From contig JBBMNZ010000003.1 of NCBI GenBank assembly GCA_037954325.1, positions 24,184,392 through 24,248,391 of the forward strand: DNA of 64,000 nt. Reading direction: 5' to 3'. The notes below the pieces were generated by a model. The model did no database searches and was not told where the DNA came from. It saw only the letters and a list, made by a program, of their open reading frames with translations. This stretch comes from Fistularia commersonii. Lineage: Eukaryota > Chordata > Actinopteri > Syngnathiformes > Fistulariidae. Position numbers and translations under genes: made by a program. The first letter of the stretch is position 1, and the number at the start of each line of letters is the position of its first letter. Of the stretch, positions 33,396 to 43,904 are shown piece by piece.

Positions 33396-33406
33396 GGGCC
33401 AGTGCC
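33354..33406 (-). other. three-tier hairpin in the 5' UTR of RTE copy 2
   Basis: Same stem sequences and spacing as the hairpin in copy 1 (GGCACTG/CAGTGTC, CCGTGCC/GGCACGG, CCAAG/CTTGG on the minus strand). Confidence 0.55.
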
Positions 33407-33421
33407 GCCCTGAGGCTGCAT

Positions 33422-33439
33422 TAATTAATTTTCGTATTC
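33422..33439. repeat. target-site duplication, right copy (18 bp)
   Basis: Exact repeat of 30218-30235, directly after the 5' end of the second LINE. Confidence 0.9.
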
Positions 33440-33650
33440 AATGTCTTTATTACTGATACTTTAGTATTTTATTGATTTACTTTTATTTTTATTTTTTTAA
33501 CTTATTTTTCTCAATTTCTTTTTTCATTTATTTATTTATTCTATTTGTAAAAAAAAAAACTTATTTATATTTTATTTAATCTTTTTTTTAATTTTATATA
33601 TTTCTTTAATTTTATTTTTTATTTTCTTTCTTTCTTTTATTTATTTTTAG
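33440..33650. repeat. AT-rich low-complexity sequence (right half of the LINE 2 target)
   Basis: TTTATTT-type low-complexity sequence continues that at 30130-30217 across the insertion, showing that LINE 2 landed inside an AT-rich tract. Confidence 0.6.
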
Positions 33651-33989
33651 TTGATTAGTCCAAAGGTCCTTTCCAAAACTTTTCATCTATCCAGCCAGTA
33701 ATCCCAATAGATTAGCCATGATGAGGATGTCAAATAGGACTCAATACAGCCAATGAATTATCAAACAAGAGGTTCGTTTTTATTGGAGTTCAGATCGGAT
33801 AAGATCAGTTCGGGAGATTCATCGATCTCACTTCCGATCAACAGTCACATGAAGAAAATCAATAAGGCGAGATGTTTTTCCATAAAGCTCCTTACTCACC
33901 GTCCTGGTGTAGGATGGACGGATGTGAGCCGGGCCGAGAGGAAGCATCAAGTCGTGTCCAGTCAGATTCTTTTCCGGCACCAAACCAGG

Positions 33990-34140
33990 AGGCGGTTGTG
34001 TGATCATACTTTCCATGTAGAGCGTGTCTGCACCGCGCTCAAACCCAACATCTCTCAAACGTTTACCGGCGCAGAAACCTCAGACAGACCCAATGTGGGC
34101 GACTTTCTGCCTCCACCAGTTCGGATAGAAAGAGAGAGAG
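33990..34140 (-). repeat. possible LINE 3'-end remnant
   Basis: On the minus strand, CATTGGGTCTGTCTGAGGTT, then TGTTGGGTTTGAGCGCGGTG and CTCTACATGGAAAGT follow the order of a common fish LINE 3' end that normally finishes in an AATAAAATTGAATTG tail. The tail is not present here, so the call is tentative. Confidence 0.35.
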
Positions 34141-34299
34141 GATGAATGAGAGGAATGTGAGGGTTTGGAGGCACGATGTGATCGCTGAAATCATACAATA
34201 ATAAATGTAATATTCATAAAAGAAATACAATTTTTTGAGACCTGAGATAGATCGAGGCATGCCCCATGGGAATAAAAGATGTGAAAGTCTAAGGACTCA

Positions 34300-35200
34300 G
34301 GAGAAAATATTTATTAAATATTTATTAAATATTTATTTATTTATTAAATGATTATTTGTTTTCTATAATAATAATAATAATTATTATTATTATCATTGAT
34401 TATGATACAACATAATAAAATACATATATTTTACATATATACATATATACAAATACATATATACATATAAAATATATGTAGTATATTATATATGTCATAT
34501 ATATTATATATATATAAATGTATATATATATAATATAATAACAATGATAATAATAATTATAATAATAAATAAACTACATATCTAATAAATATATAAAAAT
34601 AAAGAATTAAACTGTTTTTTATCAATAATAATATATCATTATTTTTATCATATGACATAATAAAAACATATATTAAATATACATAATTTTATAGAATATA
34701 TATTTATATAGAATATATGTATACATAATAATCATATTGACAATAATCATTATTATTCTTAGTATACAATAAATATTTAATAAATAAAGAATAAATTATT
34801 ATATAACAATAATATTTATCAATAATAATAAAACAATAATCAAAAATAATAATTATCATCATCACCATGTATTATAATAATAATAATAACATATAATTGT
34901 TGATAACAATATGACATATTACAATGATGAAAAAAATTAAATAATAACAATGTTATTATTAACATTTATAATTATATTAATACGCTATTATAGTATCATC
35001 ATTATTATCATTATTATAAGGTATTATTATTATTGTTATCATCATCATCCTCATCATCACACTGTATTATAATAACACGTAATTGCTGATAACAATAATG
35101 ATAATAATAACCATATGACATATAACAATAATGAAAATAATAATTCGTAATAACAATTATCATTATAACAATACATTATTATAAGCGTTATTGAATTAAA
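34300..35200. repeat. AAT/ATAT low-complexity tract
   Basis: About 0.9 kb built almost wholly of interrupted (AAT/ATT)n and (TA)n with short ATC runs (ATCATCATC near 35040). No gene. The neighbouring 35200-35590 is unremarkable AT-rich unique sequence. Confidence 0.75.
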
Positions 35201-35594
35201 ATGAATCTAAAGTAGATTCAAGGGTGAGCTCAAAGTCATGGCTGATTCTAATTCCACAGATCTCTGCTGAATTCCACCACATTGATTTATCTAAATTAAA
35301 ATGATATTCAAATTAAATTAACTTCTAGCATGTTAAAATCCTGCATTCATCTGAGTCATACCAGAAGTATCCACTCACGTTTTTCTAAGGAAAAAGCATT
35401 TGTGCAAAGTATTTGTGTACTAATTATCTGTTATATTCTTCAGAAGATCGAATGAGCACCTCAAAAAAAGAAAAACCACCTGACGACTCCTTTGTGCAGG
35501 TCTCTGAGGAGAACCGACTCCTAAAGACTGGGAAACCGCAGTTTTGCCTTGTACACATTCTCTGAATAATTCTCCAACACTCTCACAGGTAATT

Positions 35595-36110
35595 TTATCC
35601 TAGCAGCAGTCACGAGCACCTGTCAACTAACACACGCCCTCTTCAGGTGAGGCACAATATTGCCTGCCTCACCCCATGACTTTTCTCTGAGTTCCCAATC
35701 AGCGAGAATTATTTTATCTTGCAAGCTAAAGAAGTTCCACAGCTTGTAGATCGTGGTGTTTTTTTTATAATATAAAATATCTTTCTACAAACATTCTATA
35801 GGTGATATACTAAGAAACAGGAATGATCACACGCCACGCAGCCGCGGTGAGCTCGGCTACTGCGCCTTAGCTTGCAGTAAATGCGCAAATTCAGCGAGTC
35901 TTTTCTAGAATACATTTAAAACATAGTTGGAATCATACAGAAAATACATGTATAAATCTAATCAGTGGAAAAACATTTTATTACCATCACTGTTTTTTTT
36001 CCTAATGACAGGTGAGGCAGAGCTTCACCTGCCTCCCCTGATCGCACGTCACCACCGGTGAAGCTTCTGCGTCTTTTTTTTTTTTTGGACTGTGGTAGGA
36101 ACCAACGCAG
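35595..36110 (-). mobile_element. compound dispersed repeat, copy A
   Basis: Matches, in reverse orientation, the sequence at 39690-40190. Shared blocks include TCAGGTGAGGCA (35643), GCCTGCCTCAC, ATGACTTTTCTCT, ATCAGCGAGAAT, TCTTTCTACAAACATTCTAT, CATTTAAAACAT, ACAGAAAATACAT, ACAGGTGAGGCAGA and TGCCTCCCCTGA (ending at 36041). The last, compared with the first, looks like a 12-bp terminal inverted repeat with one mismatch. Homology continues outside these ends on both sides, including a GGACTGTGG(T/A)AGGAACC block at about 36090. The block at about 35820-35905 is not shared. Superfamily not identified. Confidence 0.6.
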
Positions 36111-36396
36111 ACGTCAGGATAACACGTACATGATAAATGTATTTTAATCAATCACGTTATCAGCGTAAAATGACCCTTGAGAGTTTTGGGGCGGGGGTTC
36201 GGGCTATGGCTGTTTTTATCCTAACGTGAGAATACCCTTTAATGTAACGACGCTGGCTTCTGGTCCACCATTATCCACAAATATTGATTCCACCATCTCG
36301 TAAACAGGACAATTTTAAAACCTGCATCCTTCATTGTCACACAAAAAAGAGAGACGGATTCATGGAAATATCAGAATCTGGCTGGACGGCGGCCCT

Positions 36397-36486
36397 GGGG
36401 GATGGGCCTGGTGCCCCTGGTACCCCTGGTGCCCCTGGTGGCCCTGGTGGCCCTGGTACCCCGGGTGCCCCTGGTGCCCCTTCTGG
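36397..36486. repeat. GC-rich minisatellite coding for collagen-like Gly-X-Y on the + strand
   Basis: About ten near-copies of a 9-base unit CCTGGTGCC or CCTGGTGGC. In one + frame it reads GPGAPGTPGAPGGPGGPG and so on. No splice sites of quality flank it, and the open frame around it has no secretion signal or other domain, so it is treated as a minisatellite rather than a collagen exon. Confidence 0.6.
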
Positions 36487-36699
36487 GGGTTGCGGCCCTG
36501 CAGATGATTAACCGCGGCGAGGGACTTGACAACTTTTGTAGCGCGGGGGGGGGCATTTCCTCTCCGACGTTCGAGCTTCGCAGACACCGACAGATGAGTA
36601 ATGGCCGAAAGCGTCGCGTCAGCCGGCTGTCTAACCCACTTCACAGCACCAGTAGGTAAAAGTGTGCAAGGGGGCCGGGGAATATCGTAAAAGAGTGTT

Positions 36700-36900
36700 T
36701 AAATATTTTAATTTCATTTGTCGGAGGAGCCCCTCCCTCGCACTCCATTACCCTGACAGCCATTCTTCATCAGCAGAATGAATGCATTATTCATTAGCAC
36801 TAATTATTTTCACATAACGTCTGCCCCGATATATTTAACCTCCACATTACGCCCAGGATAATGGCCTTGTAAAATTGAATTGCGAGAAGGAAGTGGAGTC
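36700..36900. other. candidate conserved noncoding element
   Basis: Repeat-free block rich in ATTCAT, AATGCATTATTCATTAGCAC and ACTAATTATTTTCAC words, in moderate GC context and without an open frame. The TAATTA/ATTCAT clustering is typical of developmental enhancers. Conservation was not tested. Confidence 0.3.
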
Positions 36901-37371
36901 GGAAAGCTCATTTAAAGAACATAAGAGCCTGGAAAGAGAGTGAAGGGGGTGCAGGAGGGGGTTTTGTGAAGCAGCTGGGATGTTGGGGGGGCGGCGGTGA
37001 CAGGAAGAGTGTTAAGCACTTTGGGACTCGGAGCACCAGAAGTGATGGGACATTTGTCTCTGTCTCATTTGCATACAGGGGAGAAGAGCCCGGTGGATCC
37101 CCGTCCGGATGAAAACTCACCCAAACAGCGCCCGAGGGGCCGCGCGACAACCAACGGCGTCTGACACCCGAACATTCGCCTCATCTCTTCCACTGCTTTG
37201 CGAATATAAAAACTCACTTTATTTTCTCATATCTAACCTCCAATAACTTCTGGATGACGACTCCATTGCTTACCGGAAAACATTACAGAAAGACGACAAA
37301 TGTCTCTGTGTTGGAAAATTTGTTGTTGAGGCAAGACTGAATGCTTCCGTGTTTATTTTGCTAAAACCGGA

Positions 37372-37447
37372 TCATCCGGGCTAATCTGAGTCAACATGTG
37401 TTAGCATGCTAATGTAGATGACGAGGACAGGAGGCTAAATATTAGCA
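37372..37447. repeat. diverged direct repeat, left copy
   Basis: The stretch with GTCAACATGTGTTAGCATGC, then TAATGT, GACGAGGACAGGAGGC and TAAATATTAGCATA, resembles 37853-37926 (GTCAACGTTTGCTAGCACGC, TAACGT, AAATAAGCATA). The two copies bracket the repeat and hAT element between them. Confidence 0.45.
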
Positions 37448-37477
37448 TACAGTTTTTTCTGCACTCATACCAGCTGT

Positions 37478-37850
37478 CATTGGGCGAGAGGCAGGGTTCA
37501 TCCTTGACCAATCACAGGGGTGCACAACAAGTCACCCTCTACATCAGGGGTGTCAAAAATCAATTCTCCAGACGGCACAACAAGTAGGTTCTTTCACTGA
37601 AAAAAATTGCAGCGCATTTTTATGCTTTGTAAAATAATCTCGCGGGCCAGATTGAACCTGTTTGCAAGCCTGATCTGGTTTGACATCCCTGCTCCACAGG
37701 TTCTCCAATGAACCTCCTGCTTGTTTTTAGGACAATGAGAGGAACCCAAACAGACACGGGGAGAACATGGCGACTCCACACAGACGGGGGTGAAACAGGG
37801 ATCTTCTCGCTGCGAGGAGGAAGCGCTCACTGCTGCGACGCCCTAACCGG
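37478..37850 (-). repeat. LINE-derived dispersed repeat, copy b, split by a hAT MITE
   Basis: Left piece: CAGCTGTCATTGGGCGAGAG, GCAGGGTTCATCCTTGACCA, ATCACAGGGG. Right piece after the MITE: GACAATGAGAGGAACCCAAA, CAGACACGGGGAGAACATGG, CGACTCCACACAGA, then TCGCTGCGAGGAGGAAGCGC. Both belong to the same common fish repeat as at 21590. Confidence 0.6.
37545..37691. mobile_element. short hAT-type MITE
   Basis: The 147-bp insert starts CAGGGGTGTCAAA and ends TTTGACATCCCTG, terminal inverted repeats of 13 bp with one mismatch. CAGGGGTG ends are typical of hAT elements. Flanking 8-mers CTCTACAT and CTCCACAG agree at 6 of 8, a possible decayed 8-bp target duplication. There is no coding capacity. It interrupts a LINE-derived repeat, so it is the younger of the two. 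Confidence 0.7.
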
Positions 37851-37852
37851 GA

Positions 37853-37926
37853 TAAACTCAGTCAACGTTTGCTAGCACGCTAACGTTGACAACCGTGGTG
37901 AGAGGCTTGGCAAAAATAAGCATAAA
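37853..37926. repeat. diverged direct repeat, right copy
   Basis: Counterpart of 37372-37447, on the other side of the nested repeat. Confidence 0.45.
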
Positions 37927-37929
37927 AAC

Positions 37930-39457
37930 AGGACCTCGATTGTTTTTTTTTTTTTTATCAAATAAAATCATCTGTTTGGTCCAATGCATTTTGCCGAAAC
38001 CCGAAGAACTCTCCGAAATATGACTTCCAGTATACTAACACGCTCACATGCACAATCTCCTCACATACGAGTCCGATTCCTTCACACGTTTCAGTTTGCC
38101 GTTTCCAGCACACAATTCTTTGGATTTCCTCTTTTTTCTGCGGTCACCGCGCTCGTCTCTGTGCGATAAGAGCGCGGAGACGAGGCTCCGTCTTTGTAGA
38201 AATGCAGTTTGCTTCACATGGAGGGGGAGGAGGAAAAAAAAAAAAAACATTATTCTCACGCCTTTTTGTGTCGGGCCCAGAAGGCAGCGCGCGCTCAGTG
38301 TAAAGTATCCGTCTCTCTGACATTTAGATTTGCCTTTTAAAGATGGCATTTTTCAAATGTGGCATCTCCGCATAGGTTTTCTACAGGCGACAAAATCATT
38401 CCCCTGCATCCCGCGCACGGCGCTCACCTAAGTGCGTCATTCATCCAACCACTTGGCTTTTGTTTTCTTTGAGAATGTCGACGCTGTTTCCCCACGCAAG
38501 CTACACATCGTCGGCCGAAAGTCATGCCGGAGGATCCGGACGAGCGCAGGTTGCGAGTTCCGGATCAAAATCGACACGAGGAGACTTGGATTCTTCCGAT
38601 CGCAGCGACAAACATGGCGGGTCGAGGGGTTTGGACAGTTACGGATTTGACTCGATCTCCCTGGAGAGACTCATTTGAGTCGCCGACGTGGCTGGCGGTG
38701 AACCGTTATCTATCCCTCACCGGAGCATTTATCTCCAAATAATTTCCTCCACAAAGACGGTGCGGCGCGTTATGAAATATTCAGAGCTCAATTTTCCTGC
38801 CCGTTTCGGACTGGAAAAAGAGCCGTAATTACAAAATAATTCACAAAGTAATTCATTTCTGGGATTTCCGGCTGTCCGGCTCGAATATTTTGCACGGGAT
38901 GAAGTCCGCTCGCTGGGATTTTTCTGTGGGATTACGGGCGGCCGTCCTTTTTAACTATTCATTTACCATCTCATCTTCAGTCTGGATGAGATGGTCGGGA
39001 GGAATGAGGCCCAAAAAGAAACCGCCACGATAATTCAACCTTAACTCACGCTGAGAGCGGAATGAGGCGGAATTAGGGATTTATTTTTCACGACCCCGAG
39101 CGCCGAGACTCCGACCTCCACGGGAACTCGCATTATTCTGACAGGTTTATGTTAACCCAAACTAATCCCATTCCATTGTAATATCGGACGTGGCGTGTTA
39201 TAGCGGCGACAGAATGGCGACGGTTACGGCTCGCTGGCCGGAGATGGGGGGTTAAAGTTGGGTTAATGGGCCTCGGACAGCGGCCGCACACGGGGGAGGA
39301 ACCTGCTGGATTTGTTGTTATTTAGATGTAAACGGGACGGCCGCGGTACGGCCGGGGCTATTTGGCCGACGTGCGCGGGCGTGACGAGGACAAGCATATT
39401 ATATGCACGAGAATTTACACCTGTATGCGCGCCATAAAGTGCAGCACTGAAAGGGAG
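37930..39457. other. intergenic sequence without recognised genes
   Basis: Mostly unique sequence of moderate to high CpG. A-runs lie at 38234-38247 and T-runs at 37944-37956. The stretch 38430-38760 has overlapping open frames in all three + frames, which reflects CpG-rich composition rather than coding. 38770-39060 (ATTCAGAGCTCAATTTTCC, AATTACAAAATAATTCAC) could be conserved noncoding sequence. Confidence 0.35.
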
Positions 39458-39478
39458 CCCCCCCCCCCCCCCCCCCCC
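39458..39478. repeat. poly-C run of 21
   Basis: Uninterrupted C run; poly-G on the minus strand. Confidence 0.9.
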
Positions 39479-39571
39479 ACTCACTTAGACGTGGCCGTAT
39501 ATTTTGCAGAGGATAAAAACCAAATAGAAAATCTCCTTGACTCGGATTCGTCATTGGTAAATGAAAAAGAT

Positions 39572-40190
39572 GGCGGCGCGGCGGTTAGCGCTTCCGCCCC
39601 ACAGCAACGAGGTCCCTGGTTGGTTTACGACTGGAGGCTTTTCTGTACGGAGTCACCACGTTCTCCCAGTGTCTGCGTGGGATTCCTCCAGGTTCCTTCC
39701 ACAGTCCAAAAACATGTGGGAGCTTCACTGGACGTGACGTGCTGTCAGGGGAGGCAGGTGAGGTTCTGCCTCACCTGTCATTATGAAAAGAAAACAAAAA
39801 AACAGTGATAATGCAAGATAAATATTAACATTTTTCCAATGATCTGATTTATAAATGTATTTTCTGTGTGATCCCGATCATGTTTTAAATGTTCTCAAGA
39901 ACAAATCACTGATTTTGTGCATTTCCTGATCAAAATGTCCCAAACTGGGCTGCCTATAGAATGTTTGTAGAAAGATAGATTATACTATAAAATACACCAC
40001 GACCTTCTACAAGGTGTGTAATTCTTTAGCGTAAGCACGTGTTACAATTATTCTCGCTGATCGGAAAATAACCCTTAGAGAAAAGTCACGACGTGAGGCA
40101 GAAAATACCGTGCCTCACCTGTAGGGGGCGTATGTGAGTTGGCAGGTTCTAGATACTGCTGTCCTCCTTCTATAAGCGATGTAGGATAAA
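39572..40190 (+). mobile_element. compound dispersed repeat, copy B (inverted relative to copy A)
   Basis: It begins with a head like the tRNA-related start of fish SINE/LINE repeats (GGCGCGGCGGTTAGCGCTTC, then CACAGCAACGAGGTCC). A LINE-type body follows (TTCTCCCAGTGTCTGCGTGG, ACAGTCCAAAAACATGTG), then the unit shared with copy A between CAGGGGAGGCA (39746) and TGCCTCACCTG (ending 40121). TTTATCC-side homology reaches about 40190. Finding LINE-type sequence fused to the same unit in both copies means the compound itself was amplified. Confidence 0.55.
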
Positions 40191-40395
40191 ATAAGATACA
40201 TTAATGAAAATAAGGAGGACTTTTGACACAGAGTAACGGAGCTTTTGGTGGAGATGTCTCGAATTAAAAAAAATAAATTGTTTACAGTTAAATAAAAAAA
40301 TGAGATGAGACTATCAGGAATAAGATACTCTTTGGAATTCTTACAATTGTAACTGTTATGCCAAAGGGAGAGAAGGTCTCTATGTGTGATTGCCT

Positions 40396-40705
40396 CTCGC
40401 CCAATGACAGCTGCCATAGACTCCAACCGCGATGCAGGCTGGGGGATTAGCGGTATACGGAATGAAAATTAAAATGATGTAATGACAATTTAAGCAGGAA
40501 CTGATCACTTTTGCACAGTTGTTTGTGAGCGGTTTAACGTCTCTGTGATTCACAAGGGACAAGTGCAGGTTAAATCCCCCTATTGGTGTTATAAAAACAT
40601 GAAATAATGAATGACAAAGAGTCAGGGATGCTCAAAACTATCTTGTCGTTATCTCACCGTGTGATTTTTGCCAATGACAAATAAAAGTATTGATTGACTG
40701 ATTGT
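40396..40705 (-). repeat. LINE-derived repeat, copy d, with ATTG-type tail nearby
   Basis: GCCTCTCGCCCAATGACAGC, then AGACTCCAACCGCGATGCAG and GGATTAGCGGTATACGGAAT, is the reverse orientation of the common fish repeat end. A separate piece at 40640-40705 ends AATAAAAGTATTGATTGACT, resembling LINE 3' tails. Confidence 0.5.
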
Positions 40706-40984
40706 TTTCCATTACAGGTTTGCCTATAACTTGTTTCTTAGGAGTGATAAACAAATAATATTGAAACATGGTTCGTGCAGCCAGATATTTTTAATATTTT
40801 TAACGGCTCTATTTGGCGTGTCCCCCCCCCACCACCACCCTCGTGTTCAGTTCTTCCTTTTCTATATTTACGGCGAGCTGGGCCTCCTTCACAACGGTGA
40901 TAAAACTCTTTCGAACCCTCGATCGAAAGCGATGCCTTTTGACAACCAGTTTAAATATCTTCTTTCCAGAAACATAATATTTCC

Positions 40985-41185
40985 ATATGTATGTATATAT
41001 CTTTTCCCATCCTGTTTATTTTTGTCATTGTTATTGTAACTCTGTTGCGGTTCCTATCCTTATCTGTTCTTATATGTTGTTTTTTTTTTTTTTAAATTCT
41101 GTCATCTATTTTTACCCTTGTTTTTATTCATTTTTTTGAATAAAAACCTCACCTTACCTCGTCTTGTCTTATCTTATCTTATTTT
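40985..41185 (+). repeat. probable LINE 3' end with simple tail
   Basis: T-rich sequence ends in GAATAAAAACCTCACCTTAC followed by CTCGTCTTGTCTTATCTTATCTTA, i.e. an AATAAA plus a short tandem tail, the style of fish LINE 3' ends. The family is not identified. Confidence 0.4.
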
Positions 41186-41189
41186 TGCA

Positions 41190-43845
41190 GTTTTGATCAT
41201 CTATGCTTAAAGTCTGTTGATGCTATGGTGTAAATCAATACATTTAGCTGCAAACCACTAACTAGCTTAGCGGTTAGCATGATATCGCTACAAACACGTG
41301 AACCTCATAAATCAAAGAGACGGAGAACGAAGTCGATTCTGCAGAGCGCTCCCGTCCGGCCCAAACGTGCAGAGAGTCGATACGTCGCACCCTCGTGTCC
41401 GTGCACGTGAATAAACCGCTCACCTCAGAGCGGAGGGAGGATGCAGCCCTTTGCTTTCAGGCAGACGTGCGCGTTAACATCATTCATTCCCCCCTGAGAG
41501 AGCGAGAAAGACAGAGGGGGAAAAAAAAGAAACAGACAGCTCGTCGGTGTAATCAGAGACTCTGATGTTCCTCATTTTCTACGCCCAGTTTGTGATAAAT
41601 TTCCGTCCGCAAAGTATTTCTGAATACTTTGCCCAAGGAGGTGTAATTTAAATAATATCAGTCACTGTGCCGCGGCGTGAATAAGAATCATGTCCGGGCT
41701 AATATCTCATCCGACTCGCGGCGGAGGAGAGACTTTTCTCCTGAATAACATAAGTGCAATAATTCACCAAATGTTATTACCGACCTAATTATAATGGGAA
41801 ATATAGTCGAATCCTCTTCTTCTGCTTGAATTAAAAATTGATTAGCCAAATGATCAGTTATGTTAATGTCCAGGATTCAATCAGGGGAAAAAAAAAGAAA
41901 AAAAAAAAAGAACGACAACAGGGGGGGTGTTTTATGGTTTCATGGATTCCAATCACCGGACGGGTGAAATCCAAATCAGGTTTATCTTAAAACGCAAACT
42001 AACCTTAACCCGCCTCTCAGACAGACAGACATAATCCCGATGATCATTTCAATAAAACCGTTATTATAAATGCATCCGGTGCCGGAATCGAGAGGTCCCA
42101 GTCAGTCACGCTGCTGCTCCACGGTTACTTGTCTATTAATTTGCAGAGTGTGTTCCCGGGGTGTCGGGGTCCCCGGCGGTGACGTTCCCCAGCGACCGCC
42201 GCCGCCGAGGCCGCCGCACGAGGGGGGCCCTAATTAGACTCTCATGTGTATTTAATGGATTCCCTGCCTTTTGGTCTCGAGGAAGAGCTTGTGATGCGAC
42301 GACCCCTGTGTAAAGGTCCCTCAACACCGAGGAGCCGCTTCGGGAGAGGAAGTCACCGTGCTGTACGAGTGTGTGTGTGTGTAAAAGGGTGGAGGGGGTG
42401 TGTGTATGTGTGTGTGTGTGTGCCTGAATACAACTCCTTCACTGACTTCATGCAAAACCGCAGCGGTAGGGTTTCTACTTTTGTCCGTCTCCGGAGTCTA
42501 GGGTTTCTCTCGGATTATGTATTAGCAAATTATTAAGGACTATGAACAAATGATTCACTGTCATGGAGAGATGGAATGAAATATAACCTCGGGTTCGACC
42601 GTGGATGAAGGAATCACACAAAAACAATCAGCCGGCGTGTTTTGACCTTTCCGCTCGAAATAAAATCGAAGTTTGACGGCGCGCTTCGGGTCGGACGCTT
42701 TATTTTCTGACGTGATCTGACACGGGATGCAAATGGACGGGACGCGATCTGGAAGAAAGGGAAAAAAAAACCAAAAGAAAAATGTGAAAAATGCACAAAC
42801 TGGAATAAGAAGACGAAAGCGGGGGCAAACAAATAAAGCCAAACGTGCAAGAACGTCATGGCCCACTAGAGAGGTAGATGGCCACCTAGTGGCTAATAAT
42901 TGATACTTGGGCAATAAGGGTAGAGGTGGAGGTGGGAAAGTCTCCACAGCATTTCTCACTCTGATTTATTTACTCATTTATCCTTTTTCTATTCTTTTAT
43001 ATATCCATTCTGCGAGAGGAGCACGCTGAGAACAGCCAACTTTTCATTTCCTTTTAAATTCGAATCGAAATCCGGTTCTTTTAACAGAGACGTTGAAAAG
43101 GGGATCCGAAAAGTCGGGCTTACCTTCACAACCCGAGGCTCCAGAACCTCAGCGTGACCCCAAAGCCGGAGTCCACGTCACACCTGCGGGATCTGAAACC
43201 TTTTTTATCAACACACACGTCAGAAAGCAGAGAGTTGAGACGATTATCACGACTTTAAAATTCCAATCGGGCTCTTATTGACACGCATAAAACTCCAGAC
43301 ACCTCAAAACTGGATGTTTTTTTTTTTCTGTAAAGCCTTTTTTTATTCCTCTCTTAAAACCATCTGAAGTTTCATGGATTTAACCGCTTGATTTTTTTCT
43401 TTAATCAGGCCTTAGAAAGCATGAGTGTTTTCCTGATCAGAGCAAAGTGATTAACAGGAGTGTTATTCTATGTGAACCCAAAGGGATTTGGGAATATTCA
43501 TCCGGTTCTTTTGTGTCGGAGGGTGGGGGGCCCCCAAAATGCACATCGCAAAATAATAAAAGCACCCTCCCCTCTCTCCGTAAGATGATCTTTTTAGTGG
43601 AAATCTCCTAAATCCTTGCTCGCTGTTGCTGCAGCTGCAGCCGTTTGCATTGTTCTCCTTCCCCCGGCTCTAATGAGGACAAACATCTGGACTCGTCTCA
43701 CAATGCGGGGCGCTGATGGATGTGACCCCCGCGGTCAGCCCGTGCCCCCAAACCCGCCAGGACACATAAAGCAGAGGCGCGGCCCCTGTTAAAGCCTTGC
43801 GCGGGAACATAAATCGGCCCTCGCTCTGCCTTAACTGTCCAATTT
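41190..43845. other. intergenic desert segment
   Basis: No gene supported. Homeodomain-type words are frequent at about 41600-41880 (GTGTAATTTAAATAATATC, ACCTAATTATAATGGG, GATTAGCCAAATGATCAG), a conserved-noncoding-like region. TG runs lie at 42368-42382 and 42400-42421. A further low-repeat block precedes the hairpin (about 43770-43850). Confidence 0.35.
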
Positions 43846-43849
43846 GCAT

Positions 43850-43868
43850 GTCGCGAGGCCTCCCTGTG

Positions 43869-43904
<36 letters not shown>

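Larger units (their letters stand above)
30236..33421 (-). mobile_element. full-length RTE-clade non-LTR retrotransposon, copy 2
   Basis: Same structure and length as the element in rbm26 intron 3: GC-rich 5' UTR at the right end, a single long ORF, a short 3' UTR and a (GAA)n tail at the left. By eye the two copies differ at only about six positions in 3.19 kb. It is inserted in AT-rich sequence at the end of a tandem array, with a perfect 18-bp target duplication. Both copies point the same way in the window. Confidence 0.93.

Noticed and set aside
33828..34058. A 76-residue minus-strand frame ending at a good GTGAGT donor, which looked like a coding exon
   Set aside because: The sequence upstream on the same strand follows the order of a common fish LINE 3' end, so the frame is probably repeat-derived; no protein family was recognised.
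36284..36511. Collagen-like protein exon
   Set aside because: Gly-X-Y arises from a 9-base minisatellite; no signal peptide, no flanking splice sites of quality and no neighbouring collagen exons.
39572..39640. A tRNA gene
   Set aside because: Only a decayed A-box-like start and a poor B-box are present and no cloverleaf forms; it is the head of a dispersed repeat.
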